Source: Thermococcaceae archaeon (GTDB lineage Archaea > Methanobacteriota_B > Thermococci > Thermococcales > Thermococcaceae). Taken from it: 5,646 nucleotides of DNA. The stretch covers positions 1 through 5,646 of the forward strand of contig JALSON010000017.1 in the NCBI GenBank assembly GCA_026986455.1, in the 5' to 3' direction. The notes under the pieces are model-generated. The model saw only the letters and a program-made list of their open reading frames with translations, did no database searches and was not told the origin of the DNA. Of the stretch, positions 1 through 5,646 are shown one piece after another (the first letter of the stretch is position 1; every line of letters begins with the position of its first letter). The position numbers and the translations under genes are program-made.

Positions 1-80
1 CCGACCCTCAATATCTTCGCCTGGGCCTCGCCCCCGTGAAGTCTGTTGAACTCCTCTATGACTCGCCTCAGGGATTCCAT
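1..80 (-). CDS. 5' end of a small unrecognised protein (partial, continues off the left edge)
   Basis: Reading leftward from the ATG at 80-78, the frame stays open for all 26 whole codons available. The protein begins MESLRRVIEEFNRLHGGEAQ and continues AKILRVG. This is a charged helix followed by what may be the first beta strand of a small soluble domain, with no signal peptide or membrane segment. The start is supported by a GGTGG ribosome-binding site at 89-85, four bases before the ATG, and by a TATA-like box at 118-112 that would place the transcript start near base 90. The gene is divergent from the Lhr helicase. I do not recognise the family from so short a piece, so no function is offered. 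The existence of the gene is well supported by start, ribosome-binding site and promoter together, but its length and product are unknown. Confidence 0.8.
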   Translation of the reverse strand, partial: MESLRRVIEEFNRLHGGEAQAKILRV

Positions 81-111
81 TGTCCCACCGATTCTAGTTC
101 TTAATTGACAC

Positions 112-118
112 TTAAAAA
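112..118 (-). promoter_or_regulatory. TATA box of the left-hand partial gene
   Basis: On the minus strand the sequence reads AACAAAC then TTTTTAA, which resembles an archaeal BRE followed by a TATA box. Its centre is about 25 bases upstream of base 90, just before the GGTGG ribosome-binding site of the leftward gene, giving a leader of about 10 bases. A second AT-rich block at 141-150 could also be read on this strand and would give a leader of about 40 bases, so the assignment is probable but not unique. Confidence 0.5.
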
Positions 119-133
119 GTTTGTTATGACAAC

Positions 134-148
134 CGAATAATTTAAAAA
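134..148 (+). promoter_or_regulatory. BRE/TATA promoter of the Lhr helicase, probably leaderless
   Basis: CGAATAA followed by TTTAAAAA (141-148) looks like a BRE and TATA box. Archaeal transcription usually starts about 26 bases downstream of the TATA centre, which here falls at about 170-171, on the start codon itself. There is also no GGTG-type ribosome-binding site before that start codon. Both facts point to a leaderless mRNA. The BRE faces that of the leftward promoter, with TATA centres only about 29 bp apart. Confidence 0.6.
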
Positions 149-154
149 TTCAAA

Positions 155-172
155 ATCAAACCCCGGTTTGAT
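155..172. repeat. Perfect 18-bp palindrome over the helicase start codon, candidate operator
   Basis: The arms ATCAAACC (155-162) and GGTTTGAT (165-172) are exact reverse complements, 8 bp each, separated by CC. The right arm includes the first two bases of the ATG at 171, and the whole element covers the predicted transcription start. A site in this place would suit a dimeric repressor blocking RNA polymerase. For the leftward gene the same site is upstream of the TATA box. It is not the TATCAC-N5-GTGATA motif of the Thermococcales TrmB-like regulator, nor the GTT-N3-AAC motif of SurR. The operator role is inferred; the symmetry is seen directly. Confidence 0.5.
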
Positions 173-2819
173 GGCGACGGGGGGAATTCGACACGCTGGG
201 AGGGAATACACGGACGAGGAGATATTCGAGATACTGAGCGAGCCGGTTAGGGAGTGGTTTAAGCGGAGATTTGGCACGTTCACACCACCGCAGAGATATG
301 CTGTTGTGGAAATCCACAGAGGAGAGAATGTTTTAATCTCTTCACCGACAGGGAGCGGAAAGACCCTCTCGGCTTTTCTTGCCGCCATAAATGAGCTGAT
401 TTTGCTGGGAAAGGAGGGCAGGCTTGAGGATAAAATTTACGTCCTCTATATTTCACCTCTCAGGGCTCTGAACAATGACATCAGGAGAAACCTGGAGGAA
501 CCCCTCAGGGAAATCAGGAGGGTTGCAAAGGAGCTTGGCTATGAATTACCGGAGATAAGGGTTGCCGTGAGGACGAGCGACACCTCCTCATATCAAAAGC
601 AGAAGATGGTTAGAAAGCCTCCGCACATATTAATTACAACCCCTGAGAGCCTTGCAATTGCCTTAAACGCCCCGAAGTTCAGTCAGAGACTGAAAACGGT
701 TAAATACGTCATAGTTGATGAAGTCCATGCTCTGGCCGAGAACAAGCGCGGCACGCACCTAGCCCTGACTCTGGAGAGGCTGCAGAATTTGGCTGGCGAG
801 TTTGTGAGAATTGGATTAAGCGCTACAATCCACCCCCTTGAAGAGGTGGCCAAGTTCGTCTTCGGGTTTAATGACGACGGAACGCCGAGGAGCGGGCTGA
901 TCGTTGATGTGAGCTTTGCAAAAAAGACGAAAATAAATGTTGAGAGCGTTGTTGAAGACCTGGTCTACACGGATGCCGGAACATTAAGTGAGGCCCTCTA
1001 CCGGAGACTGCATGGCTTGATTGAGAAGCATAGAACCGTTTTAATTTTCACGAACACGAGGAGCGGGGCCGAGAGAGTGGCCTATCACCTGAAGAAGCAC
1101 TTTCCGGAATATGCCGAGCTGATAGAGGCCCATCACTCAAGCCTCTCAAGGGATGTCCGTCTGGAAGTTGAGGAGAAGCTCAAAAGGGGAGAGCTCAAAA
1201 CAGTTATCAGTTCCACCAGCCTTGAGCTTGGCATAGACATCGGGAGCATTGACTTGGTCGTCTTAATAGGCTCTCCGAAGAGTGTAAATAGAGCTTTGCA
1301 GAGAATAGGGAGGGCAGGCCACAGGCTCCACGAGGTCAGCAGGGGGATTATTCTCGTGCTGGACAGGGACGATTTGGTTGAATGCACTGTTTTAGCCCAT
1401 AATGCGAGAAATAAGCGTCTGGACAGGATTAAAATCCCCCAAAATCCACTGGATGTTCTGGTTCAGCATGTTCTCGGCATGGCTCTTGAGAGGGTCTGGG
1501 AGGTTGAAGACGCCTACAGGCTTGTGAGGAGAGCCTACCCCTACAGAAACCTGAGCTTTGAGGACTTCATGAGCGTGCTTAGGTATCTGGCGGGGGAGTA
1601 TGCCGGGCTTGAGGAGAAGAGGGTTTACGCAAAGATTTGGTTCGATGAAAGGGAAGGTAAGTTCGGAAGGAGGGGCAGGATGACGAGAGCGATTTATTAC
1701 ATGAATACCGGCACGATTCCGGATGAGGCCAAAATCAATGTTTATACCCTTGATAAACGTTTTATCGGAACGGTTGAGGAAGAGTTTGCCGAAAGGCTGA
1801 TGCCGGGGGACATTTTTGTTCTGGCGGGCAGAACCTACGAGTTCAAAAAGTCGAGGGGGAACAGAATTTACGTGCGGCCCAGGGAGGGTGCAAAGCCCAC
1901 CATCCCTGCATGGTTCTCCGAAATGCTCCCCCTCAGCTTTGACTTGGCCTTGGATATCCAGAGGTTTAGAAGGGAAGTGAAGCAGCTCCTGGAAAACAGA
2001 AGGGCCAGAAGGTTTTTGATGAAAAAATACGGTATCGATGAAAAGGCTGCCGGAGCAATTCTCGGCTACTTCAGGGAGCAGGCCAGGTACTCGGTTATTC
2101 CGGATGATGAAACGCTTTTGGTGGAGGAAGTTCTTGAGGAAAACAGGGCCAAATACTTCTTCCACACGCTCATTGGGAGGAGAGCCAATGAAGCGCTGAG
2201 CAGGGCATTTGCATACCTCGTGGGCAAAAAGAAGAGATGCAATGTGGGAATTGCCATCTCGGACAACGGCTTTATGTTAATTCTCCCGGGAAACCGGAGG
2301 TTAAGCGAGGAAGAAATTAAAGCACTCTTCCAGCTTGAGGATTTAAGAGAAACGCTCAAGAGAGCTTTGGACAACACGGAGCTTTTGAAAAGGCGCTTCA
2401 GGCACGTTGCCAACCGAGGCCTGCTGGTTCTGAGGCGCTACATGGGGAGGAAGAAAAGCCTGAGCAGACAGCAATTAAATGCTCAAACTCTCCTCCGCTT
2501 GTTGAAGAAGAACCATCCGGACTTCCCGCTCCTTAAAGAGGTTTACCGCGAGATTATGGAGGATAAGATGGACATAGAGAATGCAGGACTTTTTTTGAGC
2601 TGGATTAAAGAGGGAAAAATCAGTGTCGTCGTTGAGAGGAACGGGCTGCCGAGTCCGTTTGCATTCAACCTGGAGGTCATTGGAGCGAGCGATGTGGTTC
2701 TGATGGAGGACAGGAGAGAGTTAATTAAACAGCTGCACAGAAAGATAATGGCGATGATTGAAGGTGATGGGCATGCCAAGGTGGAAAAAAGCGCTCTTCG
2801 CGGGCTGGATACTCCTTGA
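171..2819 (+). CDS. lhr: Lhr-family ATP-dependent superfamily 2 helicase
   Basis: This 882-residue cytoplasmic protein has all the superfamily 2 helicase motifs in order: motif I SSPTGSGKT (57-65, Walker lysine 64), Ia SPLRALNNDI (95-104), Ib TTPESL (156-161), motif II DEVH (183-186), motif III SAT (217-219), motif IV around IFTNTRSG (292-299), motif V SLELGIDIG (350-358) and motif VI QRIGRAGHR (377-385). The two RecA domains are followed by a probable winged-helix region (about 410-500) and the long Lhr C-terminal domain, including the DEAD-associated region around 590-770 and a PAW motif near Trp581. This order and length fit an Lhr core. Characterised Lhr proteins are 3'-to-5' translocases that unwind DNA or RNA:DNA duplexes and act in repair, replication-fork or RNA handling. 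The archaeal subgroup (aLhr1, 2 or 3) cannot be decided by eye. A TTG at 168 is a possible start adding one residue, but the TATA position favours the ATG at 171. The 3' end overlaps the next gene by 47 bases. Confidence 0.93.
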   Translation: MATGGIRHAGREYTDEEIFEILSEPVREWFKRRFGTFTPPQRYAVVEIHRGENVLISSPTGSGKTLSAFLAAINELILLGKEGRLEDKIYVLYISPLRALNNDIRRNLEEPLREIRRVAKELGYELPEIRVAVRTSDTSSYQKQKMVRKPPHILITTPESLAIALNAPKFSQRLKTVKYVIVDEVHALAENKRGTHLALTLERLQNLAGEFVRIGLSATIHPLEEVAKFVFGFNDDGTPRSGLIVDVSFAKKTKINVESVVEDLVYTDAGTLSEALYRRLHGLIEKHRTVLIFTNTRSGAERVAYHLKKHFPEYAELIEAHHSSLSRDVRLEVEEKLKRGELKTVISSTSLELGIDIGSIDLVVLIGSPKSVNRALQRIGRAGHRLHEVSRGIILVLDRDDLVECTVLAHNARNKRLDRIKIPQNPLDVLVQHVLGMALERVWEVEDAYRLVRRAYPYRNLSFEDFMSVLRYLAGEYAGLEEKRVYAKIWFDEREGKFGRRGRMTRAIYYMNTGTIPDEAKINVYTLDKRFIGTVEEEFAERLMPGDIFVLAGRTYEFKKSRGNRIYVRPREGAKPTIPAWFSEMLPLSFDLALDIQRFRREVKQLLENRRARRFLMKKYGIDEKAAGAILGYFREQARYSVIPDDETLLVEEVLEENRAKYFFHTLIGRRANEALSRAFAYLVGKKKRCNVGIAISDNGFMLILPGNRRLSEEEIKALFQLEDLRETLKRALDNTELLKRRFRHVANRGLLVLRRYMGRKKSLSRQQLNAQTLLRLLKKNHPDFPLLKEVYREIMEDKMDIENAGLFLSWIKEGKISVVVERNGLPSPFAFNLEVIGASDVVLMEDRRELIKQLHRKIMAMIEGDGHAKVEKSALRGLDTP
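2763..2768 (+). promoter_or_regulatory. Ribosome-binding site that sets the start of the membrane-protein gene
   Basis: GGTGAT, preceded by A, is an exact match to the 3' part of the archaeal Shine-Dalgarno consensus. It lies four bases before the ATG at 2773, inside the helicase coding region. It argues for that ATG over the in-frame TTG (2758), GTG (2764) and ATG (2767), which overlap or precede the site. Confidence 0.7.
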
Positions 2820-3498
2820 TTTCCTGATGATAGTTAGCATCTCCCTGTATGAAACGGGCTACACCCTGGAAGGCTACCTGCCGGCTCACGGGGAAAAAGC
2901 ACTCCGTTACTCCCCCATCCTCTATGCGCTGCCATCGGACAGGCCGGAACTGGTACTCTACACCTTTGAACGTTCGGGAGGGGTGACATACTATGTTCTC
3001 TGGAAAGGGGAGAACAGCGGAAAGCCCGTTGTGGACCAGCTTTATGACTATGTCAGAAGGCTCTTTTACGGCTCTGCGGAGGATATAGAATCCGTTACAG
3101 TTTATCCCCTGAACAGGACGGTAACGTTTGAGACGTATAACCACGAGAGAGTCTGGGCTACGTTCGGCGTTTTGATGTGTTCCTATGACGATTCCGTCAT
3201 CAATGACTGCGTTGAAAACATGACGCATGTTAAAATCTATACAGCCACGTGGAATCACGCCTTCTCTCTAAACCCCCAGAAAAACACGATTAGAGTCAAC
3301 CTGACAATGAAGCCCATGAACCCGACCGAGTACATACACTACGCTATATTCAGGCGGATGAACGAGAGTATTAAAGATGCAATCTATCGTGCCTTGGCCG
3401 TGGCGGCCGTGCTCACCGCCCTGATAAATCTGGCGGGCTATTATATTCTCGTTAAGCGGGGCATTGCCGGGAGGATTAGGCTGAGATTAAAACCTTAG
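2773..3498 (+). CDS. Membrane protein with two terminal helices and an outside domain, family unknown
   Basis: This 241-residue protein is not recognised. It starts with a basic MPRWKK segment, a hydrophobic helix at about 7-26, a hydrophilic region at about 27-203, a second helix at about 207-227, and a basic tail (VKRG, then IRLRLK). By the positive-inside rule both ends are cytoplasmic and the middle 175 or so residues are outside. In keeping with that, the middle part has four N-glycosylation sequons (Asn114, 149, 176 and 197) and only two cysteines (136 and 146), which could form a disulfide. The first helix looks like an uncleaved anchor. The ATG at 2773 is chosen because GGTGAT lies four bases upstream; earlier in-frame starts at 2758, 2764 and 2767 would add up to five residues. 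The gene overlaps the helicase by 47 bases in another frame and is probably transcribed with it. Nothing in it suggests an enzyme active site. The role is unknown. Confidence 0.82.
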   Translation: MPRWKKALFAGWILLDFLMIVSISLYETGYTLEGYLPAHGEKALRYSPILYALPSDRPELVLYTFERSGGVTYYVLWKGENSGKPVVDQLYDYVRRLFYGSAEDIESVTVYPLNRTVTFETYNHERVWATFGVLMCSYDDSVINDCVENMTHVKIYTATWNHAFSLNPQKNTIRVNLTMKPMNPTEYIHYAIFRRMNESIKDAIYRALAVAAVLTALINLAGYYILVKRGIAGRIRLRLKP

Positions 3499-3505
3499 CT
3501 CCCAT

Positions 3506-3520
3506 GGCTTTTTATGAGCC
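3506..3520 (+). terminator. Possible terminator of the helicase/membrane-protein transcript
   Basis: Eight to ten bases after the membrane-protein stop there is a T5 run (3509-3513) within a small inverted repeat, GGCT (3506-3509) and AGCC (3517-3520). Two CCATGG palindromes at 3502-3507 and 3524-3529 could also pair around it. Archaeal termination mainly needs oligo-T, and five is short, so this is tentative. The same bases resemble a TATA box. Confidence 0.35.
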
Positions 3521-3548
3521 CTTCCATGGAACATGCCTGCGGGAAATC

Positions 3549-3562
3549 AAAAAACAAAAAAA
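3549..3562 (-). terminator. Oligo-T terminator of the prolyl oligopeptidase gene
   Basis: On the minus strand, six bases past the peptidase stop codon, there is a T7 run (3562-3556), one G, and a T6 run (3554-3549). Closely spaced oligo-T stretches on the non-template strand without a strong hairpin are the usual intrinsic terminator of Thermococcales. Confidence 0.65.
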
Positions 3563-3568
3563 CAGAAA

Positions 3569-5428
3569 TCAGAAGGTGAGGGTCTTTATCACAAAAGCGA
3601 GCAGGTCTGCGAGTTCCCTTATTCTCGTCTCCGGCGAAGCCCCCATGTGGCCGCTCTTCGTCTCAACTCTCAGATAAACAGGGGCACCGATATCCCTGAG
3701 TTTCTTTGCAAACTTAAGAGCATGTGCGGGGTGGACTCTATCATCATGCAGACCGGTGTAGATTAGCGTCGGCGGGTATTTTTTGTTTGGATCAATGTTA
3801 TGATATGGGGAGTATCTGAGCAAAAACTCCCTATCCTCTGGATTATCCGGGTCGCCATATTCTGGAATCCAGACGCTCCCTATGTAGAGCCTGTGGAAGC
3901 GGAGCATGTCTATAACGGGATAGCCTATCAAAGCCGCATCCATGACGTCCGGCCTCTGTGTTAGCACGGCAGAAACCAGAAGCCCTCCGTTGCTCCTCCC
4001 CCAGGCGGCAACTCTGTATCCTTCTCCCTTAAGCTTCTCTAAGACAGCTATGAAGTCATCAAAGACGTTCTGCTTCTTCTCCCTCATCCCCTGACGGTGC
4101 CACTCCTCACCGTATTCGCTCCCGCCCCTTAAGTTTGCCATCACAAAAGATCCACCGCGCTCAATAAAGGGAACCACCTGAGGGACGAATCTTGGGGTTA
4201 ATGCTATGTTGAAGCCTCCATATCCGAAAACCCAGGCTCTTCCGCTCTTTGCTCCTTTTTTCCTGACCATAAAATAATGAACCCTCGTTCCATCTTTGGA
4301 AACCGCAAAATCTTCACCCACCTCAAATTCCCCTTCAATCTCAACCCCGTCAACTAGTTCAAGCCCATCTCCAAAGCGGTAAAGTCTGTAGGGAACTGTG
4401 AAGCTCTCATATCTGAGCAAGGCCTTTTTTCCATCGTTGTCAAGCGGATAAACCTGTGCGGGCATCTCAAAGCTTATCTCCTCCACGGAATCCCCTTCAA
4501 GCGTGAAAACCCTGAGCTTTGATGATGCATGCACCAGATAGCCGGCGAGTATCTTACCATTGACGATAACCGCCCATTCGAGCGGAAACCCGTCCTCCGG
4601 AATTACCTCCCTGACTTTCCCATTTTTGATTGCAATAACCTTCCCAAGACCCCCTCCCTCTCTTGTGTAGATGTAGAGCCTTCCGCCGATGACGTCTATG
4701 GGATATGCCGGAACATCGCTTGAGTATGCCTTTTCCCACTTTTCCGGCTCATCAATCGGGCCGAGATAAATACCTGCCCTGTTCCAGCCGAACGTAACCG
4801 TCAGCATTGCCATTTTTTCATCCGTGCTCCTCTGCAGGTTCATGAAGTAGCCCGGGCCGAGCCCCTCACCAAAAACCATAACCTCCCCGTCTCCCTTCTT
4901 CAGAAAAATCCTCTCCGCTGGTGGTTCCATCCCATCGGGTGTTCTTTCTTTTCGGTAGAAGCGGGCAAAGTAATAGCCCTCATCAAGAAAAACGATGTTC
5001 CTCAGGGAGGGCCTTATCTCCTCAAGGAGCTCTCCGGTTTCAACGTCAATTATCCGCGTTGTTCCCTCATCCGAGCCCCCGATCGAGAAGTTGTAGGCCA
5101 GCCTTTTTCCTTCCCTGTCAGCGGTGAAGCTCTGGAGCAGGATTTCATCGCTGAGCTCTTCCTCAAGCATTCTGGAGTCAACCACAGCCTCACCGGTTTC
5201 AAGGAGCTTTATGAGCTGTTTCTCTGATTCGTTTATCTTCACAAACGTTCCTTTCTTTGTAATCCGGGCCCCCCAGACGTTGGGAAGGTAGTAGTGCTTC
5301 CTCACCTCATCAATCAGCCTTTCCGGCAGGTCCCCGATGAATTCCCTAAAGCGCCTGTTCTCCTCCTCGATGAACTTCAGAACCCTCTCGTCACTCAGGT
5401 TCTCCATCCAGATGTGTGCATCATCCAT
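3569..5428 (-). CDS. Prolyl oligopeptidase (prolyl endopeptidase, serine family S9A)
   Basis: This 619-residue cytosolic serine peptidase cleaves short peptides on the carboxyl side of proline. Its length fits the compact archaeal form (P. furiosus, about 616; mammals, 710). The N-terminal IWMENLSDERVLKFIEEEN segment is typical of the family. A seven-bladed beta-propeller, which gates access by peptide size, should span about 55-365, followed by the alpha/beta-hydrolase domain. The catalytic triad is Ser479 in GRSNGG, Asp562 in HDDR and His594 in SGHMG. The 83- and 32-residue spacings equal those of the P. furiosus triad as I recall it (477, 560, 592). Tyr403 in GYGGF and Asn480 would form the oxyanion hole, Trp520 should stack on the substrate proline, and Arg564 should bind the peptide. 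There is no signal peptide. The start is firm: GGTGG lies at 5438-5434, five bases upstream, and an in-frame TAA directly precedes the ATG. It is a single-gene unit, presumably serving peptide catabolism. Confidence 0.95.
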   Translation of the reverse strand: MDDAHIWMENLSDERVLKFIEEENRRFREFIGDLPERLIDEVRKHYYLPNVWGARITKKGTFVKINESEKQLIKLLETGEAVVDSRMLEEELSDEILLQSFTADREGKRLAYNFSIGGSDEGTTRIIDVETGELLEEIRPSLRNIVFLDEGYYFARFYRKERTPDGMEPPAERIFLKKGDGEVMVFGEGLGPGYFMNLQRSTDEKMAMLTVTFGWNRAGIYLGPIDEPEKWEKAYSSDVPAYPIDVIGGRLYIYTREGGGLGKVIAIKNGKVREVIPEDGFPLEWAVIVNGKILAGYLVHASSKLRVFTLEGDSVEEISFEMPAQVYPLDNDGKKALLRYESFTVPYRLYRFGDGLELVDGVEIEGEFEVGEDFAVSKDGTRVHYFMVRKKGAKSGRAWVFGYGGFNIALTPRFVPQVVPFIERGGSFVMANLRGGSEYGEEWHRQGMREKKQNVFDDFIAVLEKLKGEGYRVAAWGRSNGGLLVSAVLTQRPDVMDAALIGYPVIDMLRFHRLYIGSVWIPEYGDPDNPEDREFLLRYSPYHNIDPNKKYPPTLIYTGLHDDRVHPAHALKFAKKLRDIGAPVYLRVETKSGHMGASPETRIRELADLLAFVIKTLTF

Positions 5429-5437
5429 TTAAACCAC

Positions 5438-5459
5438 CGTTAAGATGTTGGGCTTAACG
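5438..5459. repeat. 7-bp inverted repeat next to the peptidase ribosome-binding site
   Basis: CGTTAAG (5438-5444) and CTTAACG (5453-5459) are exact reverse complements separated by eight bases. Base 5438 is also the first G of the peptidase GGTGG site on the minus strand. The repeat lies in the probable 5' leader, so it could be a protein operator or an RNA hairpin affecting ribosome access. The symmetry is seen directly; the role is inferred. Confidence 0.4.
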
Positions 5460-5481
5460 TGTACAGGCTTATCTCTGCAAC

Positions 5482-5494
5482 CCTTAAATAATTT
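5482..5494. promoter_or_regulatory. AT-rich element, candidate TATA box for both divergent genes
   Basis: The plus strand reads CCTTAAATAATTT. Read rightward, TTAAATAA (5484-5491) would start transcription near 5513, close to the GGTGG site of the right-hand gene, giving a very short leader. Read leftward, TTATTTAAG would start the peptidase transcript near 5461, giving a leader of about 33 bases that contains the inverted repeat. No other box in the gap is as good in either direction, so the two genes may share it. Confidence 0.4.
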
Positions 5495-5521
5495 GCCTTC
5501 CTAATTTTTCCGGTGGTCTGG

Positions 5522-5646
5522 ATGATTCTCAGGGGAAAAGTTGCTGGCAGCGAAGTTCCACGCTTCAGGCACAGGTGGTTCGGAATCCTTGAAGCTGATG
5601 TAAATGGCGAAATATACAGGCTCTACATGAGCGGCGTTGCCCAGTG
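5522..5646 (+). CDS. 5' end of a protein of unknown function (partial, continues off the right edge)
   Basis: From the ATG at 5522 the frame is open for 41 codons to the edge of the window. The protein begins MILRGKVAGSEVPRFRHRWF and goes on with alternating hydrophobic and charged residues that suggest beta strands (FGILEADV, EIYRLYM) of a small soluble domain. There is no signal peptide or membrane helix so far. A GGTGG ribosome-binding site at 5512-5516, five bases before the ATG, fixes the start, and the AT-rich element at 5482-5494 is a plausible promoter. The gene is divergent from the prolyl oligopeptidase. I do not recognise the family and give no function. Confidence 0.75.
   Translation, partial: MILRGKVAGSEVPRFRHRWFGILEADVNGEIYRLYMSGVAQ

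Noticed and set aside
101..388. Leftward open frame of 95 codons overlapping the helicase start
   Set aside because: It runs across two promoters and the conserved helicase motif I region, with no ribosome-binding site.
1392..2165. Open frame of 257 codons on the minus strand opposite the helicase
   Set aside because: It is wholly antisense to a well-supported helicase domain, has no ribosome-binding site or promoter, and its composition (many Pro, Ser and Phe, no family likeness) is that of a shadow of the real frame.
2725..3258. Open frame of 177 codons on the minus strand opposite the helicase end and membrane-protein gene
   Set aside because: Its coding potential looks poor and there is no start signal, whereas the opposite strand has a matched ribosome-binding site, membrane helices and normal codon use.
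3502..3529. Two CCATGG palindromes 16 bases apart as a possible operator
   Set aside because: They lie between convergent genes, where a promoter operator is not expected, and six-base palindromes of this kind are common. They are mentioned only as a possible hairpin at the terminator.
3533..3766. Rightward open frame of 77 codons with a TATA-like TTTTTAT about 20 bases upstream
   Set aside because: Almost all of it is antisense to the catalytic C-terminus of the peptidase, and the TATA-like bases are better explained as the terminator of the upstream transcript. No ribosome-binding site precedes the ATG. A short antisense RNA is not excluded.
1..5646. CRISPR array, tRNA, rRNA, insertion sequence, toxin-antitoxin pair or other defence cassette
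   Set aside because: I looked for direct repeats with spacers, clover-leaf arms, terminal inverted repeats with transposase frames and small paired genes, and found none. The Lhr helicase alone, next to an unrelated peptidase, is not evidence of a defence system.

Overview
The window looks like a chromosomal segment of a hyperthermophilic euryarchaeon of the order Thermococcales (Thermococcus or Pyrococcus type). The evidence is heavy use of AGG/AGA and ATA codons, proteins rich in Lys, Glu and Arg, short intergenic gaps, GGTGG/GGTGAT ribosome-binding sites at their usual archaeal distance, BRE/TATA-like promoters, oligo-T terminators, and a prolyl oligopeptidase of the short archaeal form whose catalytic spacing matches the Pyrococcus furiosus enzyme. 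The genus is inferred from protein character and not from any marker RNA.

Layout from left to right: (1) the first 80 bases are the 5' end of a leftward gene for a small unrecognised protein that runs out of the window. (2) A divergent intergenic gap of 90 bases holds back-to-back promoters and a perfect 18-bp palindrome that covers the start codon of the next gene. (3) A rightward, probably leaderless gene encodes an 882-residue Lhr-family superfamily 2 helicase. (4) Overlapping its end by 47 bases is a gene for a 241-residue membrane protein with one helix at each end and a large outside domain; no family is recognised. (5) A gap of 70 bases between convergent genes carries oligo-T terminators for both directions. 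(6) A leftward gene encodes a complete 619-residue prolyl oligopeptidase. (7) A second divergent gap of 93 bases has an AT-rich element usable in both directions and a 7-bp inverted repeat next to the peptidase ribosome-binding site. (8) The first 41 codons of a rightward gene of unknown function reach the right edge.

The genes do not form one pathway. The helicase is a nucleic-acid processing or repair enzyme, and the membrane protein is probably co-transcribed with it. The peptidase is a separate unit that would complete the breakdown of proline-containing oligopeptides in a peptide-fermenting cell. I see no CRISPR array, tRNA, rRNA, insertion sequence or defence cassette. The points most worth following are the two inverted repeats at the divergent promoters, the long helicase/membrane-protein overlap, and the unassigned membrane protein.
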